11,673 nucleotides of DNA. It comes from Saprospirales bacterium. Its GTDB lineage: Bacteria; Bacteroidota; Bacteroidia; Chitinophagales; JADIYW01. The position numbers were made by a program, and so were the translations under genes. Shown here piece after piece: positions 1-8,926 of the stretch. Position 1 is the stretch's first letter. Each line of letters begins with the position of its first letter. Where the stretch lies: contig JADJSS010000033.1 of the NCBI GenBank assembly GCA_016711605.1, positions 1-11,673 of the forward strand. Reading direction: 5' to 3'. The notes beneath the pieces are model-generated. The model was not told the DNA's origin, searched no databases, and saw only the letters and a list, made by a program, of their open reading frames with translations.

Positions 1-1238
1 CCCACTAAAAAAAGGTGTCGCACATAACGCAGCACCCACCGATACTTGTTATAAAATACAAATAACCATCATCAACATCCGACATCTCGTCAAGATCCTG
101 TTCATCATCTAAGCCATGCAACAACGCACCTGCTGCTAAAAACAATAAAGCTTTAAAAAAACCATGTGTAAATAGATGAAAAAAAGCCAACCCGTATTTT
201 GAAAGACCACAGGCGACTAACATATAACCAAGTTGACTGCACGTCGAATACGCAATCGACTTTTTCATATCACTTTGAAACAAGGCAACAGTAGCCGCAA
301 AAAACGCTGTTAATGCACCAACAACAACCATAAGCTGCAAAACTATCAACGAAAGCTCAAAAATACGGTTTAACTAATAACTAAAAAAATTCCAGCAGTT
401 ACCATTGTTGCTGTATGAATCAAAGCAGATACAGGTGTTGGCCCTTCCATGGCATCCGGGAGTCATGTATGTAAACCGATCTGCGCAGATTTCCCCATCA
501 CCGCAATTAAAAAAAATAGTGCAACAAGTGTTGCGGAATCTAAAACAATACTATCATAAAAAAAAGAAACTCCGCAACTTCCAAAATTAAAATCCAAGTA
601 GTTTCCAATAACACTCGTTACAGTAATAAAATTAAAACTATAAAAGTAATAATAAACCAAACCGACTCCAATAACAAAAGCACAATCCCCGATTTTATTG
701 ACAACGACTGCCTTAATTGCAGCTAAATTGGCTTCAACACGCATGTACCAAAAATTAATTAATAAATAGGAGCATAAACCAATACCCTCCCAACCAACAA
801 AAAACTGAATAAAATTGCCAGCACTAACTAATAAAAGCATAAATGACGTAAATAAAGACAAATAGCCCAAAAAAGATTTCGATTTGGATCGTCCGCCATA
901 TATTCAATTGAATAAATATGGACCGTTAATGATACACTAATTACTAATAAAAACATAAAAAGACACAACTCATCAAAAAGAAAAGTCAAAGAAATCTGAG
1001 CCCAGGTCGAGCAATACCAATAAAACTTAAATAATTCAGAAAAATCAACAAACACAACACCTGAAATACCAGAAACCACTTGTCAAACATAAATTGTTGC
1101 ACATAGAGCAAAAGTCAAACTAATTACAGTCAATAATGAAACAAACCTATATGAAACCTTTCTATGAAATAACAAAACAAAGCATGACCCAATTAACGGT
1201 CCAAAAACGATATACCCTAAATTCGCCAATAAAACCAT
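1..1238 (-). CDS. nad5: NADH dehydrogenase subunit 5, 3' end outside window, with frame breaks
   Basis: Nad5 is a proton-pumping antiporter-like subunit of respiratory complex I in the mitochondrial inner membrane. Translation from the ATG at 1238 (start MVLLANLGYIVFGP) gives the family landmarks in order: SIEYMADDPN, then GYLSLFTSFM, FVGWEGIGLCSYLLINFW, WLPDAMEGPTPVSALIH, MVTAG, QSDMKKSIAYSTCSQLGYM and HGLDDEQD, ending near the window edge in a P-F-F-S-G block. TGA encodes Trp at the conserved WLPDAMEG site. The ATG lies 5 bases after the nad4 stop. The protein is spread over three frames: 1238 to about 874, about 874 to 374, and 373 to about 45. Each of the first two joins needs one extra base; a third break near the left edge needs a net skip of one or gain of two. 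Identity is certain; how the frames are joined is inference. Confidence 0.95.
28..61 (-). other. nad5 frame break 3 near window edge
   Basis: The frame carrying HGLDDEQD continues to Y-L-Y-F-I-T and then becomes implausible and stops at 5-7. The expected helix end, G-A-A-L-C-A-T-P-F-F-S-G, is in the frame whose last codon is at 1-3. Going from one to the other needs one base skipped or two gained, unlike the other breaks. The exact position within about 28-61 is not resolvable by eye. Confidence 0.55.
367..378 (-). other. nad5 frame break 2 at a non-slippery site with in-frame TAA
   Basis: Coding strand ATT AGT TAA ACC hits a stop directly after G-I-F-L-V-I. The other frame has TAG just upstream, so the break is confined to this spot. 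One added base after AG gives AGN TTA AAC CGT ATT TTT GAG. The family normally has Arg here (LLIR), so AGA or AGG would be expected. There is no homopolymer that would allow tRNA re-pairing. Confidence 0.8.
869..874 (-). other. nad5 frame break 1 at a T6 run
   Basis: On the coding strand CTT TTT TGG GCT leaves the conserved frame, while re-reading one T gives CTT TTT TTG GGC TAT, restoring the conserved G-Y-L-S-L-F block. Residue spacing between the DDPN motif and GYLSLF matches the family only if one base is added. Possible causes are a -1 slip on the T run, an inserted U in the RNA, or an under-called homopolymer. Confidence 0.8.
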
Positions 1239-1243
1239 TTAAA

Positions 1244-3575
1244 TTAGAAAAAGAAGGCAACATTTTGTAAAATTAATTCAAGATCTTGTGTAAAGATATT
1301 TAAAAACAACTGTGGATAAACCCCTAACAAAAACGAACCACCGAATAAACAAATCAAAACAAACACTTCATGCGGCAAAAGATCAAACGTCGTAGGAACA
1401 ACAATCGACGCTGTTTTTAGATAAACAGGAGTCGGATCCTTTTGAACAAAGGTTTTTAAAACTGTTGGCATTTGTAACTCACACCAATACAAAAAATTTG
1501 TAAATTGCACAGGCATATTTACTAAGTAGCGCTTTTCGTTAAAACCAAAAAGAACACGGCTCGCTAATAGTAAGGAAACACCAGCCCCAATAATAATTGG
1601 AATAGAGCAGAATGCGGCTAATACAACAGACTCTTGTGTTATACTAACTAACGCAACAAATTCAGCAACAAAAGCAGGACTACCAGGCACACCTATATCA
1701 AAAAGAACAAATAATAAAAACAAAGTACCAAAACGCGGTAATAATTTATATAACCCACCGTAATAACGAATATTTCGTGTGTGATAACGTTCATATAAGC
1801 TACCGATAAGAATAAACAAACCACTAGATACAAAACCGTGCCCCAACATCATAATCATTGCAGACTCCAAGCCAGATTGCGTTCCCAAAAAAATGCATAA
1901 AGTTACTAAAGACATGTGACTAACAGACCCATAAGCAATAATACGTTTTAAATCAATTTGACAAGCGGCGCATAAAATGGCAAATAACATACTAAAAGCC
2001 GAAATTCAATAAACATAACCAAAAAAAGGTACACCACCTCAATATAACAAACCCAAAGAAAAACGAATAAAACCGTAACCACCTAATTTTAATACTAAAC
2101 CAGCCAAAATAACAGAACCTACAGTCGGAGCTTCGACATGTGCTTCAGGAAGCCACAAATGAAAAGGATACAGTGGAATTTTAAAAGCAAACCCAGGTAA
2201 AAATAAAAACCACAATAATGCGATTTCATGCTTAGAAAAAACTCCGTAAAATAAAGCTTCTAAAATTAAAATATTTGTTTGGCCCGTTTTGTGTCAAATA
2301 TAAATTAAACCAATCAAAAAAGGAACTGAGCCAAATAAAGTATAAAACATTAAATAATAAGCTGCTTTAATTCTGCGTTCGCGACTTCCAAATATACCAA
2401 CTAAAAAAAACAAAGGAATTAAAACACTTTCAAACGCAATGTAAAAAAAAAGTAAATCTAAAACCGAAAAAGAAATAATAATTAACAATTGCGTTATCAA
2501 TAATAAAGAAATTAACAAAGTATACAATTCAAACTTATAAGAATATCATGAGACAATAATACACAAACTAATTATAAAGGTTGTAAGACATATAAAAATT
2601 AAAGAAATCCCATCAAAACTAAAAACAATATCAAAAGTGCTATCCAATAATGGATAAAAAAAAGAGGTTTTATAAACACCATATTTTAAAAAACCGAAAT
2701 CCTGAAAAAACCCATTAAACCCTCAAGCAAATTTTGATTTTGCCGTAAAAAACACAGATCCGAGCACAGGCGCTTCACCTTGGCATCAAGGTCAAAAAAA
2801 ACCGCGTCATCAAGGCACTTGACTTGTTCAAAAACGCCTTGACCATTATCAATATAAGTATTAAGCGTTATAAGTTGTCACTGTTCCGAGTTAAAGTTGG
2901 GGAATGGCGCAAAATCATTAAAAAAATTAAAAAACGGAACCATTCGGGTAATATAATCAAGCACTGAAAACGTCAAAGCAAATCAACAGTTCCTAGACAC
3001 AAAGCCTCCTCACCTGAATACGATCAGCGGTTCAAATAATTTTCGCCATTTTGAACAGATCACCTATACTCTAACCAAGAATCTAACCCAGCTGATAAAA
3101 ATGAGGAAAGTTCAAAAAATGCAGTATATTGGGTACTGCAAAACAAGACTAAAATAAAAAACAATACCGCACTTCCTGCTAAAGATACTTCGCGAATATA
3201 AATAAAAGGACGCTTAGTAAAAAAATGAATTAAAACAACAAAAAAAATAAAAACAAATAAAAAAAAAACACAGAATAAAAATAGATTTAGCATTGTTGGC
3301 ATAACTACTTCAGAATCTCAAAATAAATGTGTGCCGAGAGGTTTGCGTGACGTGCTAGTCGAACTTAATCTACCGATTCTACGAATTAGAAATGGTCACG
3401 TATGATAACATTTCATAATAGTAAGCCCCATAAATTTGTCAAAAATTTCGGTGACGTGAACCTCAAAAAATTTATTAGATCAAGTTGGAACATACTTGCC
3501 TAACGACCCAGGTGCTGGATTCGAAGGAATATTTGGCGTAAACATAAACAACGAGTAACGAAAAAAATTTAGCAT
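1244..3575 (-). CDS. nad4: NADH dehydrogenase subunit 4 with long N-terminal extension and two frame breaks
   Basis: Nad4 is an antiporter-like proton-pumping subunit of complex I. From 2688 down to the TAA at 1244 the frame is open with TGA as Trp and shows FDGIS, FESVLIPLFF with the conserved Glu, GSRERRIKAAYY, WLPEAHVEAPTVGSV, LVLKLGGYGF with the conserved Lys, and AYGSVSHMS. Upstream, two more segments shift frame in the one-base-missing direction (windows 2868-3066 and 2686-2848). The first holds two hydrophobic helices from about 3303 to 3110, with KRPFIYIREVSLAGS between them, as expected for the first two Nad4 helices. The ATG at 3575 is the first after the in-frame atp9 stop. The result is about 777 residues against roughly 490-500 usual, so an N-terminal extension and a hydrophilic insertion precede FDGIS. 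The core is certain; joining the upstream part to nad4 is an inference, and a separate ORF at 2868-3575 is the alternative. Confidence 0.85.
2686..2693 (-). other. nad4 frame break B, T6 run abutting TAA
   Basis: Coding strand reads GTT TTT TAA AAT in the incoming frame. Moving back one base gives TTT TTA AAA TAT GGT, entering the confirmed nad4 frame that leads to FDGIS. A tRNA-Phe in the P site can slip from TTT to the overlapping TTT while the stop is in the A site. The allowed window extends up to 2848, where the downstream frame has a TAA. This is the most natural position but not the only one. Confidence 0.5.
2868..3066 (-). other. nad4 frame break A (window)
   Basis: The upstream frame (start codons class 2 mod 3) stays open to a TAA at 2868-2870. 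The following frame (class 0) opens after a TAG at 3064-3066. The transition lies between these stops. It again corresponds to one missing base if the two parts form one protein. No conserved residues here pin the position. Confidence 0.5.
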
Positions 3576-3617
3576 AAAAAATAAATAAAATCAACTTAAT
3601 AAAAAAAAAACCAAAAA

Positions 3618-3848
3618 CTAAAACGCAAATAAGATTAAAAAAGCCATCATTAAACCAAATAAAGCGATAGCTTCTGATAATGCAAAACCTAAAATAGCAT
3701 AAACAAAAAGCTGTTTTAATAAATTAGGGTTTCGAGAAACAGAATGCATTAACCCAGCAAAAACAATACCAATACCAGCTCCAGATCCAGCCAACGAAAT
3801 TGTTGCTAAACCAGCACCGATTAATTTAAATAATGCAGGCTCTAACAT
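3618..3848 (-). CDS. atp9: ATP synthase subunit c (subunit 9)
   Basis: This is the proteolipid that forms the rotor ring of the mitochondrial F-type ATP synthase. The 76-residue protein has the family's usual length and hairpin form. The first helix carries the glycine-rich GAGIGIVFAG stretch (about residues 23-32), the polar loop is RNP (39-41), and the second helix contains LSEAIALFGLM, in which Glu59 is the proton-carrying carboxylate. The ATG is at 3848 and the TAG stop at 3618. trnH lies 10 bases upstream. The TAG is in the same frame as the nad4 N-terminal ORF and so bounds it. No frame break is seen. Confidence 0.98.
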   Translation of the reverse strand: MLEPALFKLIGAGLATISLAGSGAGIGIVFAGLMHSVSRNPNLLKQLFVYAILGFALSEAIALFGLMMAFLILFAF

Positions 3849-3858
3849 AAAATAAAAA

Positions 3859-3933
3859 AGGCGATTAAAGAGAGTTGAACTCTTAACCTACGGCCTCACA
3901 AGCCGACGCTCTACCAATTGAGCTATAACCGCC
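3859..3933 (-). tRNA. trnH: tRNA-His (GUG)
   Basis: The reverse complement folds as a full cloverleaf. The acceptor stem GGCGGTT pairs with AATCGCC (one G-U), the D-stem is GCTC/GAGC with loop AATTGGTA, the anticodon loop is TTGTGAG with anticodon GTG, and the T-arm is AAGAG/CTCTT with loop TTCAACT. The anticodon stem TCGGC/GCCGT has one T-T mismatch at its base. Base 73 would be T as encoded, and no G is encoded at -1 (it is A), so the extra 5' G normal for tRNA-His would have to be added after transcription. It sits between rnl and atp9 and may serve as a processing point. Confidence 0.95.
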
Positions 3934-4264
3934 TTTAAAAACAGAAGACTTTTATATAAACAAAACACTATAAATATAAATAATCCATATTTAAAAACAT
4001 ATTGGGAGTAAAATTATAAAATTATAAAATCTAATTAATTTAATTTTTTTTCTTCCCCTCTCAATAAGGAGACTTCGAATGGTGCATTTGTGGCTCTTTT
4101 TTTTTCTTGTTTTTTATTTTTATCTTTATTTTGTTCTTGGGGAGTTTGAGCGGCTTCTTTATTTTATTCGCTAGTTTTAATTTTTTGTTTTTTTTGTTTT
4201 TTTTTTTTTTGTTTTTGTTTTTTTTAATGGGTTTTGGCTTTGTTTGTCATATGGTGTATGTTAG
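3934..4264. other. AT-rich spacer between trnH and rnl, with possible 5S-like segment
   Basis: No protein gene is supported here on either strand. The part next to trnH (3934-4040) is plain AT-rich sequence. On the minus strand 4040-4180 contains two blocks resembling 5S rRNA: one at 4133-4146 with CCCCAAGAAC, and one at 4054-4073 with a TCTCC/GAGAGGGGA hairpin. The distance to rnl is filled by an A-rich (minus strand) homopolymer block. The exact 3' end of rnl is uncertain by tens of bases, so the right boundary is approximate. Confidence 0.6.
4180..4225. repeat. low-complexity poly-T (plus) / poly-A (minus) tract
   Basis: The plus strand is almost entirely T broken by single G residues; the coding strand is therefore a run of A with isolated C, just downstream of the rnl 3' end. 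It has the look of a slippage-prone intergenic tract. No function can be read from it. Confidence 0.8.
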
Positions 4265-6935
4265 TGTTTGTACGTTACAGTACTAGCTATTCTTCCAAAA
4301 TTTTTTTATTGTGTAAATTGTGTATAAGCGATTTATTGGTTATAACTAACTCGGGTTTGCGACTTTTCATTGTTATTCCATCTAGGTGTTGTTCTTTCAC
4401 CAAAATTAAAACGAGAAAAAAGATATCTTCTTTTTTAAATCTTTTCAAAAATTATATATACTTGATGTAGCTTCATAACTTGCAAATTTGAAATACTCAG
4501 TTTACAATTATTTTACCAGTGATCAATTCGCATCGATCCTCTCGTACTAGTTTAGAGGCTTTTCTGTTTTTTTATTACGATAGATAGGGACCAAACTGTC
4601 TCACGACGTTTTAAACCCAGCTCACGAACCACTTTAATCGGCGAACAGCCGAACCTTTGGAACCTTGTTCCTCTCCAGGTTGTGATGAGCCGACATCGAG
4701 GTGCCAAACGACTCCGCCAATATGTACTCTCAGGAGCCATAAGCCTGTTATCCCTAGCGTACCTTTTATCCGTTGATCGATATCTTTTCCACACAATAAT
4801 ATCGGGTCACTATGACCGACTTGCGTCTCTGTTAAACGTGTCCGTTTTGCAGTCAAGCGAATTTTTACCATTGCATTCATTTAGCTTGTCTTTACTACTC
4901 GAACTCACTTTTGTACGCCTCCGTTACACTTTAGGAGGCAACTGCCCCAGTTAAACTACCAAATATGCAAAAATTTCCTACAATTAATCTAATGTAAGTT
5001 AGCTTTAAATAAACTAATGAAATGATCTTCCACCGTTTTTTCCTTAGTTAGCTCCCACTACTTTTCATAAAATAACATCTATTCTCGATCACCGTCTATT
5101 TAAAGCGCTGCATAAATATAGTAAAGGTGCATAGGGTCTTTCCGTCTTATCGTAATACACCGCATATTCACGGTAAATTCAATTTCGCCGAGTCAATGCT
5201 GGAGACAGTGGGGAAGTCGTTATGCCATTCATACAGGTCGGAACTTACCCGACAAAGAATTTCGCTACCTTAGGACCGTCAAGGTTACGGCCGCCGTTTG
5301 CCAGAGATTAGAGTTTATGCGTTAACATATTATCTTGCCTTATTGGTACCGGGCAGGCGTCAGACCCCATATATCATTTTTCAATTTTCGACAGAGTCCT
5401 GTGTTTTTAGTAAACAGTCGCTACCCCCATTGTTTTTTTATCCACGTTAGTGATACTCCTCATCCCTAAGTTACAGAGTTAATTTGCAGAGTTCCTTCAA
5501 CATTGGTATCTCGATCATCTTAGTAGATATACCACTTGCTCACCTAGGTCGGTTTTTAGTACGGTACGTTTTTTTACCTTTTTTCCTGAAAATGCTTTCA
5601 TTTTTATTTTTGAAAAGCATTCGTGGTGGTTAAAAAATTCATTATAAAGTTTTATTAAAGCTTTACTTAGAAACCGTTTAACTCTTATTTTTTAAAATTT
5701 ATAAGAAACCTTTAAGTAATCGATGACATGTGTTTAAACATGTTTAATGCTACTTATATCGACAGTGTTTCTTTTGATTTTTTTTTTCAAATATCTTCTT
5801 TTAATACAAAATATTCCGCTACCAAATTATTATCTTTATTGTTTCGGTATATAATTTAATTTCTGTACATTAGTCATAAAAATTTTTTAAAAATAATACG
5901 AAATTACGCTGTTTTTAATGTTGCGAACGCTGCTAGGTCTATCCCTTATTTTAATATTGTATTTTAAATTTTATTACGTTTTTTAATTAATTATAATTTT
6001 AAAACCTTAACAAATAATGAGGGCTGTTTCCCCCTCGACATTAAAACCTTACCGCTTTATGTCTGTTTTTTTTATTTTTTAATAACGCAATTCGGAGTTT
6101 ATAAATTACAATTGGCCAATGCCCCCGTAATGAAATAGTGCTCTACCTTCGTTATAAACTTTATAAAAAACGCTACTTAAATAGCTTTCGCGGAAAACCA
6201 GATATTACCAAATTCGAATAGCTTTTCACTCCAAACCACAGCTCACCCCAGTATTATGCAACATACACGAGTTCGACCCTCCGTCATTCTTTTTGAAATG
6301 AGTTCTGTCCGGCCATGGTTAGCTCATCTGGCTTCGGGTCTTAAAAATATAACTTGAGTTAAATTTTCATTTTTGTTTTCTCTACGCTTACGCTTGCTAT
6401 ACTTTTAAACTTGTCGATCCATCATGCAAAAGGTACACAGTTAGGCAATTTTACCCTTCTGTTGGATATGTGTAATCAATTTTCGGTCTTTTTCATTCCC
6501 TTCTTGGGTTCTTTTCATCTTTCCCTCACGGTACTTTCTTCTATCAATTAATAATAGTATTATAGTTTGGAGGATGGGACCCCCTTATTCAAAGGATATA
6601 GTCATTTATCCATTTACTTAAAACGAAAAGTAATTATTACGGGGCTATTACCCTTTTGCGCATTTTATTCCAAAAAATTAATAATATTTTCTTTTTTCTA
6701 TTCAAATTCGCTCACCGCTACTAATGAAATCTCTATTGATTTGTTTTTCTCTAGTTATTGAGATGTTTCACTTCACTAGGTTGATGTTTCTTCTATTTTT
6801 ATAGTGGTTTTTTTAGTGTTTTTATATTTTAACTAAAATTTCGTGTTGACGACCTTTCTATTATTAATATAGATTGCTATTAATTACACTTTAGGTTATC
6901 GCACTATCTCTGGAATGTCATTTTGTTAAGTCTGG
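4265..6935 (-). rRNA. rnl: large-subunit ribosomal RNA, apparently complete
   Basis: This is the catalytic RNA of the mitoribosome large subunit, read right to left. Near the 5' end are GAAACATCT and the GTAGCGGTGAGCG element (6709-6721). Then come the GGTAGAGCACT domain II block (about 6140), the L11/GTPase-centre segment ACATTAAAAACAGCGTAA (about 5903-5925), and the domain IV core GGCGGCCGTAACCTTGACGG (about 5275-5294). Domain V shows GGTAGTTTAACTGGGGC and GGATAACAGGCT (4742-4753), and the sarcin-ricin loop AGTACGAGAGGA is at 4537-4548. Domain III (about 5300-5880) is short and very AT-rich. No intron or fragmentation is evident. The 5' end is placed just after the nad3 stop and the 3' end about 270 bases past the sarcin-ricin loop by analogy with E. 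coli; both are good to a few tens of bases. Confidence 0.95.
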
Positions 6936-6938
6936 TTT

Positions 6939-7316
6939 TTATCATTTTAAAACCCCTGCCGCTCATTCGTACAAAAATCCGACTGTGAGTATTGTTAAAA
7001 AAAAAAAAATATTTATAATTTCGTTCACCGTAAAATTTTGTAAAATTCCAACCGCTGGGAATAAGTATACGATTTCAATATCAAAAATTAAAAAAAGTAA
7101 TCCTACAATATAATAATGAACATTAAATTGTAATCTAGCTTCTTCAAAAGGATCAAAGCCGCATTCGTAGGCTGATAATTTTTCCGCATCTTTGATTCGT
7201 GTTTTTTTGGTTTTCGCAATAAAAAAATTTATTCCCAATAATAATCCAGCTATAGCGGTACATAGTACAAAAAGTGTTATAAAATATTGAAATTCAAATA
7301 TGTATGTAGTTTTCAT
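6939..7316 (-). CDS. nad3: NADH dehydrogenase subunit 3
   Basis: Nad3 is a small three-helix membrane subunit of complex I; its matrix loop lies near the quinone site. The 125-residue protein has helix 1 (about 8-32), the loop with LSAYECGFDPFEEAR containing the conserved Cys, the second helix with FLIFDIEIVYLFP, and a C-terminus FLYEW then AAGVLKW. Two of the C-terminal Trp codons are TGA, and the first would end the gene early under the standard code; the true stop is the TAA at 6939. The ATG at 7316 (MKTTYIFEFQY) is chosen because it gives family length and follows the nad2 stop by two bases. A run of 13 T on the coding strand is exactly in frame. Confidence 0.97.
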
Positions 7317-7318
7317 TT

Positions 7319-8890
7319 TTATAATACACACAATAGTGCTAAATTTACAATTGTATTTCAATTCAGTGTTCAAAATAGCAAAATACCAATTTGTACGTAT
7401 AAAAATATTGGGTGGGTTTGTGTGTAATTGAAGTTTTCGTTCATATTTGTTGTGTTAAATGTGCTTATTTTAATGATTTTTAAATATAAAAATGCGGCAA
7501 TTAGATGTAATATATTTAATAAAAATAAGGGTAATAAACCAAATACTTGAAAAATTAGCAAATAACCCTTTAATTTAAAAAAAAAACCTAATAATGGTGG
7601 TAAACCGGCAAAGAGAATAATTAAAAAAGTTAAAATTAAAAGCAATGGAAGTGCGTTGTTATGTTTGATTGCTTTTTTAAAGTCTGTTAAATACGTAAAC
7701 GTTTGTTTGTTTTTGGCTTCTTTTTGTAAAAATAAAATTAAGCTAAAAAAACTGATCGATGTAAAAAAATAAAAAATGCTATAGGTGATGCTAAATACTA
7801 AAAATTTTGTTGCACCCAGTATGATTAAAAAACCCATTACAGCGGTTGAAAGATGGGTTCACAAGTGTTTGATTCCAGCTTGTATAATTGCGCTAAATGT
7901 ACATACTGCTATTGTTAAAAAACCTAGTATGCTTATGACGATTGTTAGACTATCACAAAAGTCTGGACTAATATTGTGTATAGCCAGGTTTAAAAGGTTT
8001 AAAAAAATGATTGTCACGAGTCCTTTGTAAATTGTTTGTAAATAAGCGGTTATTGTAATGGGTGCGTTGCTATTTACGCTAAGGGCTCAACCATGAAAAG
8101 GAGCGATTCCCATTTTTATTAAAAATGCTAAAAGTATGAAAAATCACGCTAAATCGGCATTTTTAAAAAAAGGATTTATCTTTTCTCAGTTTTTTTTATT
8201 TTCTTCGAATAGCCAGGTTGTTACGTTGTGCGCCATATCTTTTAGCTCCAGCGTTGGAAAAAATCAAATTTGCAACAATGTTTCTTGGTAATTGAAATCA
8301 TAGGGGCCTTTTTGTTTTTTTCTTATTTCTATAAAATTTAAATAAGTTTCTAGATTTCAAAATTTGAATAAATTATTAAATTCAAACTTTATTAAATCAT
8401 TCATTTTATTGGGTGTTACTAGTTCAAGTGTTTCGTATTCAAGAAAATAAAAAAAAATTCCAATTAATAATAGTAGGGAGACAAATATGGATACAAAATA
8501 ATACATTAATCCTGCCGAAACTGCGAATGGGTTATATCGTCGTGAAACAAGTAGGACTGTTGTGCTTAAAGTGGAAAATTCTAGTAAAAGATAAAAAAAC
8601 ATTAAATTGGGTGGGTTTACGATTAACAACGTTAATGGTATTACAGAACACGCCATAAAAAAATAAATTTCTAGTTGTTTTTTGTTTTGTGCCACAAAAA
8701 ATAAACTTACTAGAAAACAGCAAATAAAAAATAGATAATGCGGTGTTTCTAGCCTCGCTAGCATATCAAAAAAACCGTATGTTGACGGTAGAAATGGTAA
8801 AAGTATTTTAGTATTACCCATTAAGATTTCTGGGTTTTGTGCTATGTTTGACGCTATAACAATTGCTATTATTTTTTTTACAATGCTCAT
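7319..8890 (-). CDS. nad2: NADH dehydrogenase subunit 2
   Basis: Nad2 is the third antiporter-like membrane subunit of complex I. About 523 residues are open in one frame with many TGA Trp codons and no break. Landmarks are the helix with LLEFSTLSTTVLLVSRR, the conserved Lys in FLIKMGIAPFHGWA, a second Lys in APITITAYLQTIYKG, and GLPPLLGFFFKLKGYL, all as in the family. Between the second and third a less conserved hydrophilic segment (roughly 8200-8400) makes it slightly longer than many homologues. The ATG at 8890 (MSIVKKIIAI) follows tandem stops TAG TAA in another frame and is the best start; no stop separates it in frame from cob. The TAA at 7319 leaves two bases before nad3. A run of 10 T in GFFFKL is in frame. 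Confidence 0.93.
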
Positions 8891-8926
8891 AATTACTATA
8901 AAGATAGCTGCTTCTTCAAGGCGCAA
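8888..8926 (-). other. cob-nad2 junction without in-frame stop
   Basis: The cob frame reads TIATLRLEEAAIFIVIM straight into nad2. The tandem stops TAG TAA (8893-8898) sit two bases before the nad2 ATG but are in the frame reached by skipping one base. The junction could be a cob-nad2 fusion, a skip of one base, or a two-base gain. Confidence 0.7.

Noticed and set aside
1..3575. Interpretation of nad5 and nad4 as nuclear-transferred pseudogenes
   Set aside because: All conserved motifs are intact, TGA remains at Trp positions, neighbouring genes are complete, and the breaks are one-directional rather than random.
4234..4470. Plus-strand open frame over the rnl 3' region
   Set aside because: It lies antisense to the rnl 3' domain, is dominated by low-complexity T-rich sequence and has no recognisable motif.
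4552..4954. Open frames on both strands of 61-90 residues
   Set aside because: This is highly conserved domain V and VI rRNA sequence; the frames are by-products.
5720..5760. Palindromic segment ACATGTGTTTAAACATGT as a possible mobile-element or origin signal
   Set aside because: It lies in the variable domain III region of rnl and is best explained as an rRNA hairpin.
5300..6000. Possible intron or fragmentation point in rnl because of the AT-rich, weakly conserved stretch
   Set aside because: The conserved blocks on both sides are separated by slightly less than the E. coli distance, so the stretch is a shortened domain III, not an insertion.
6567..6761. Plus-strand open frame of 64 residues
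   Set aside because: Antisense to the 5' domain of rnl, no motif.
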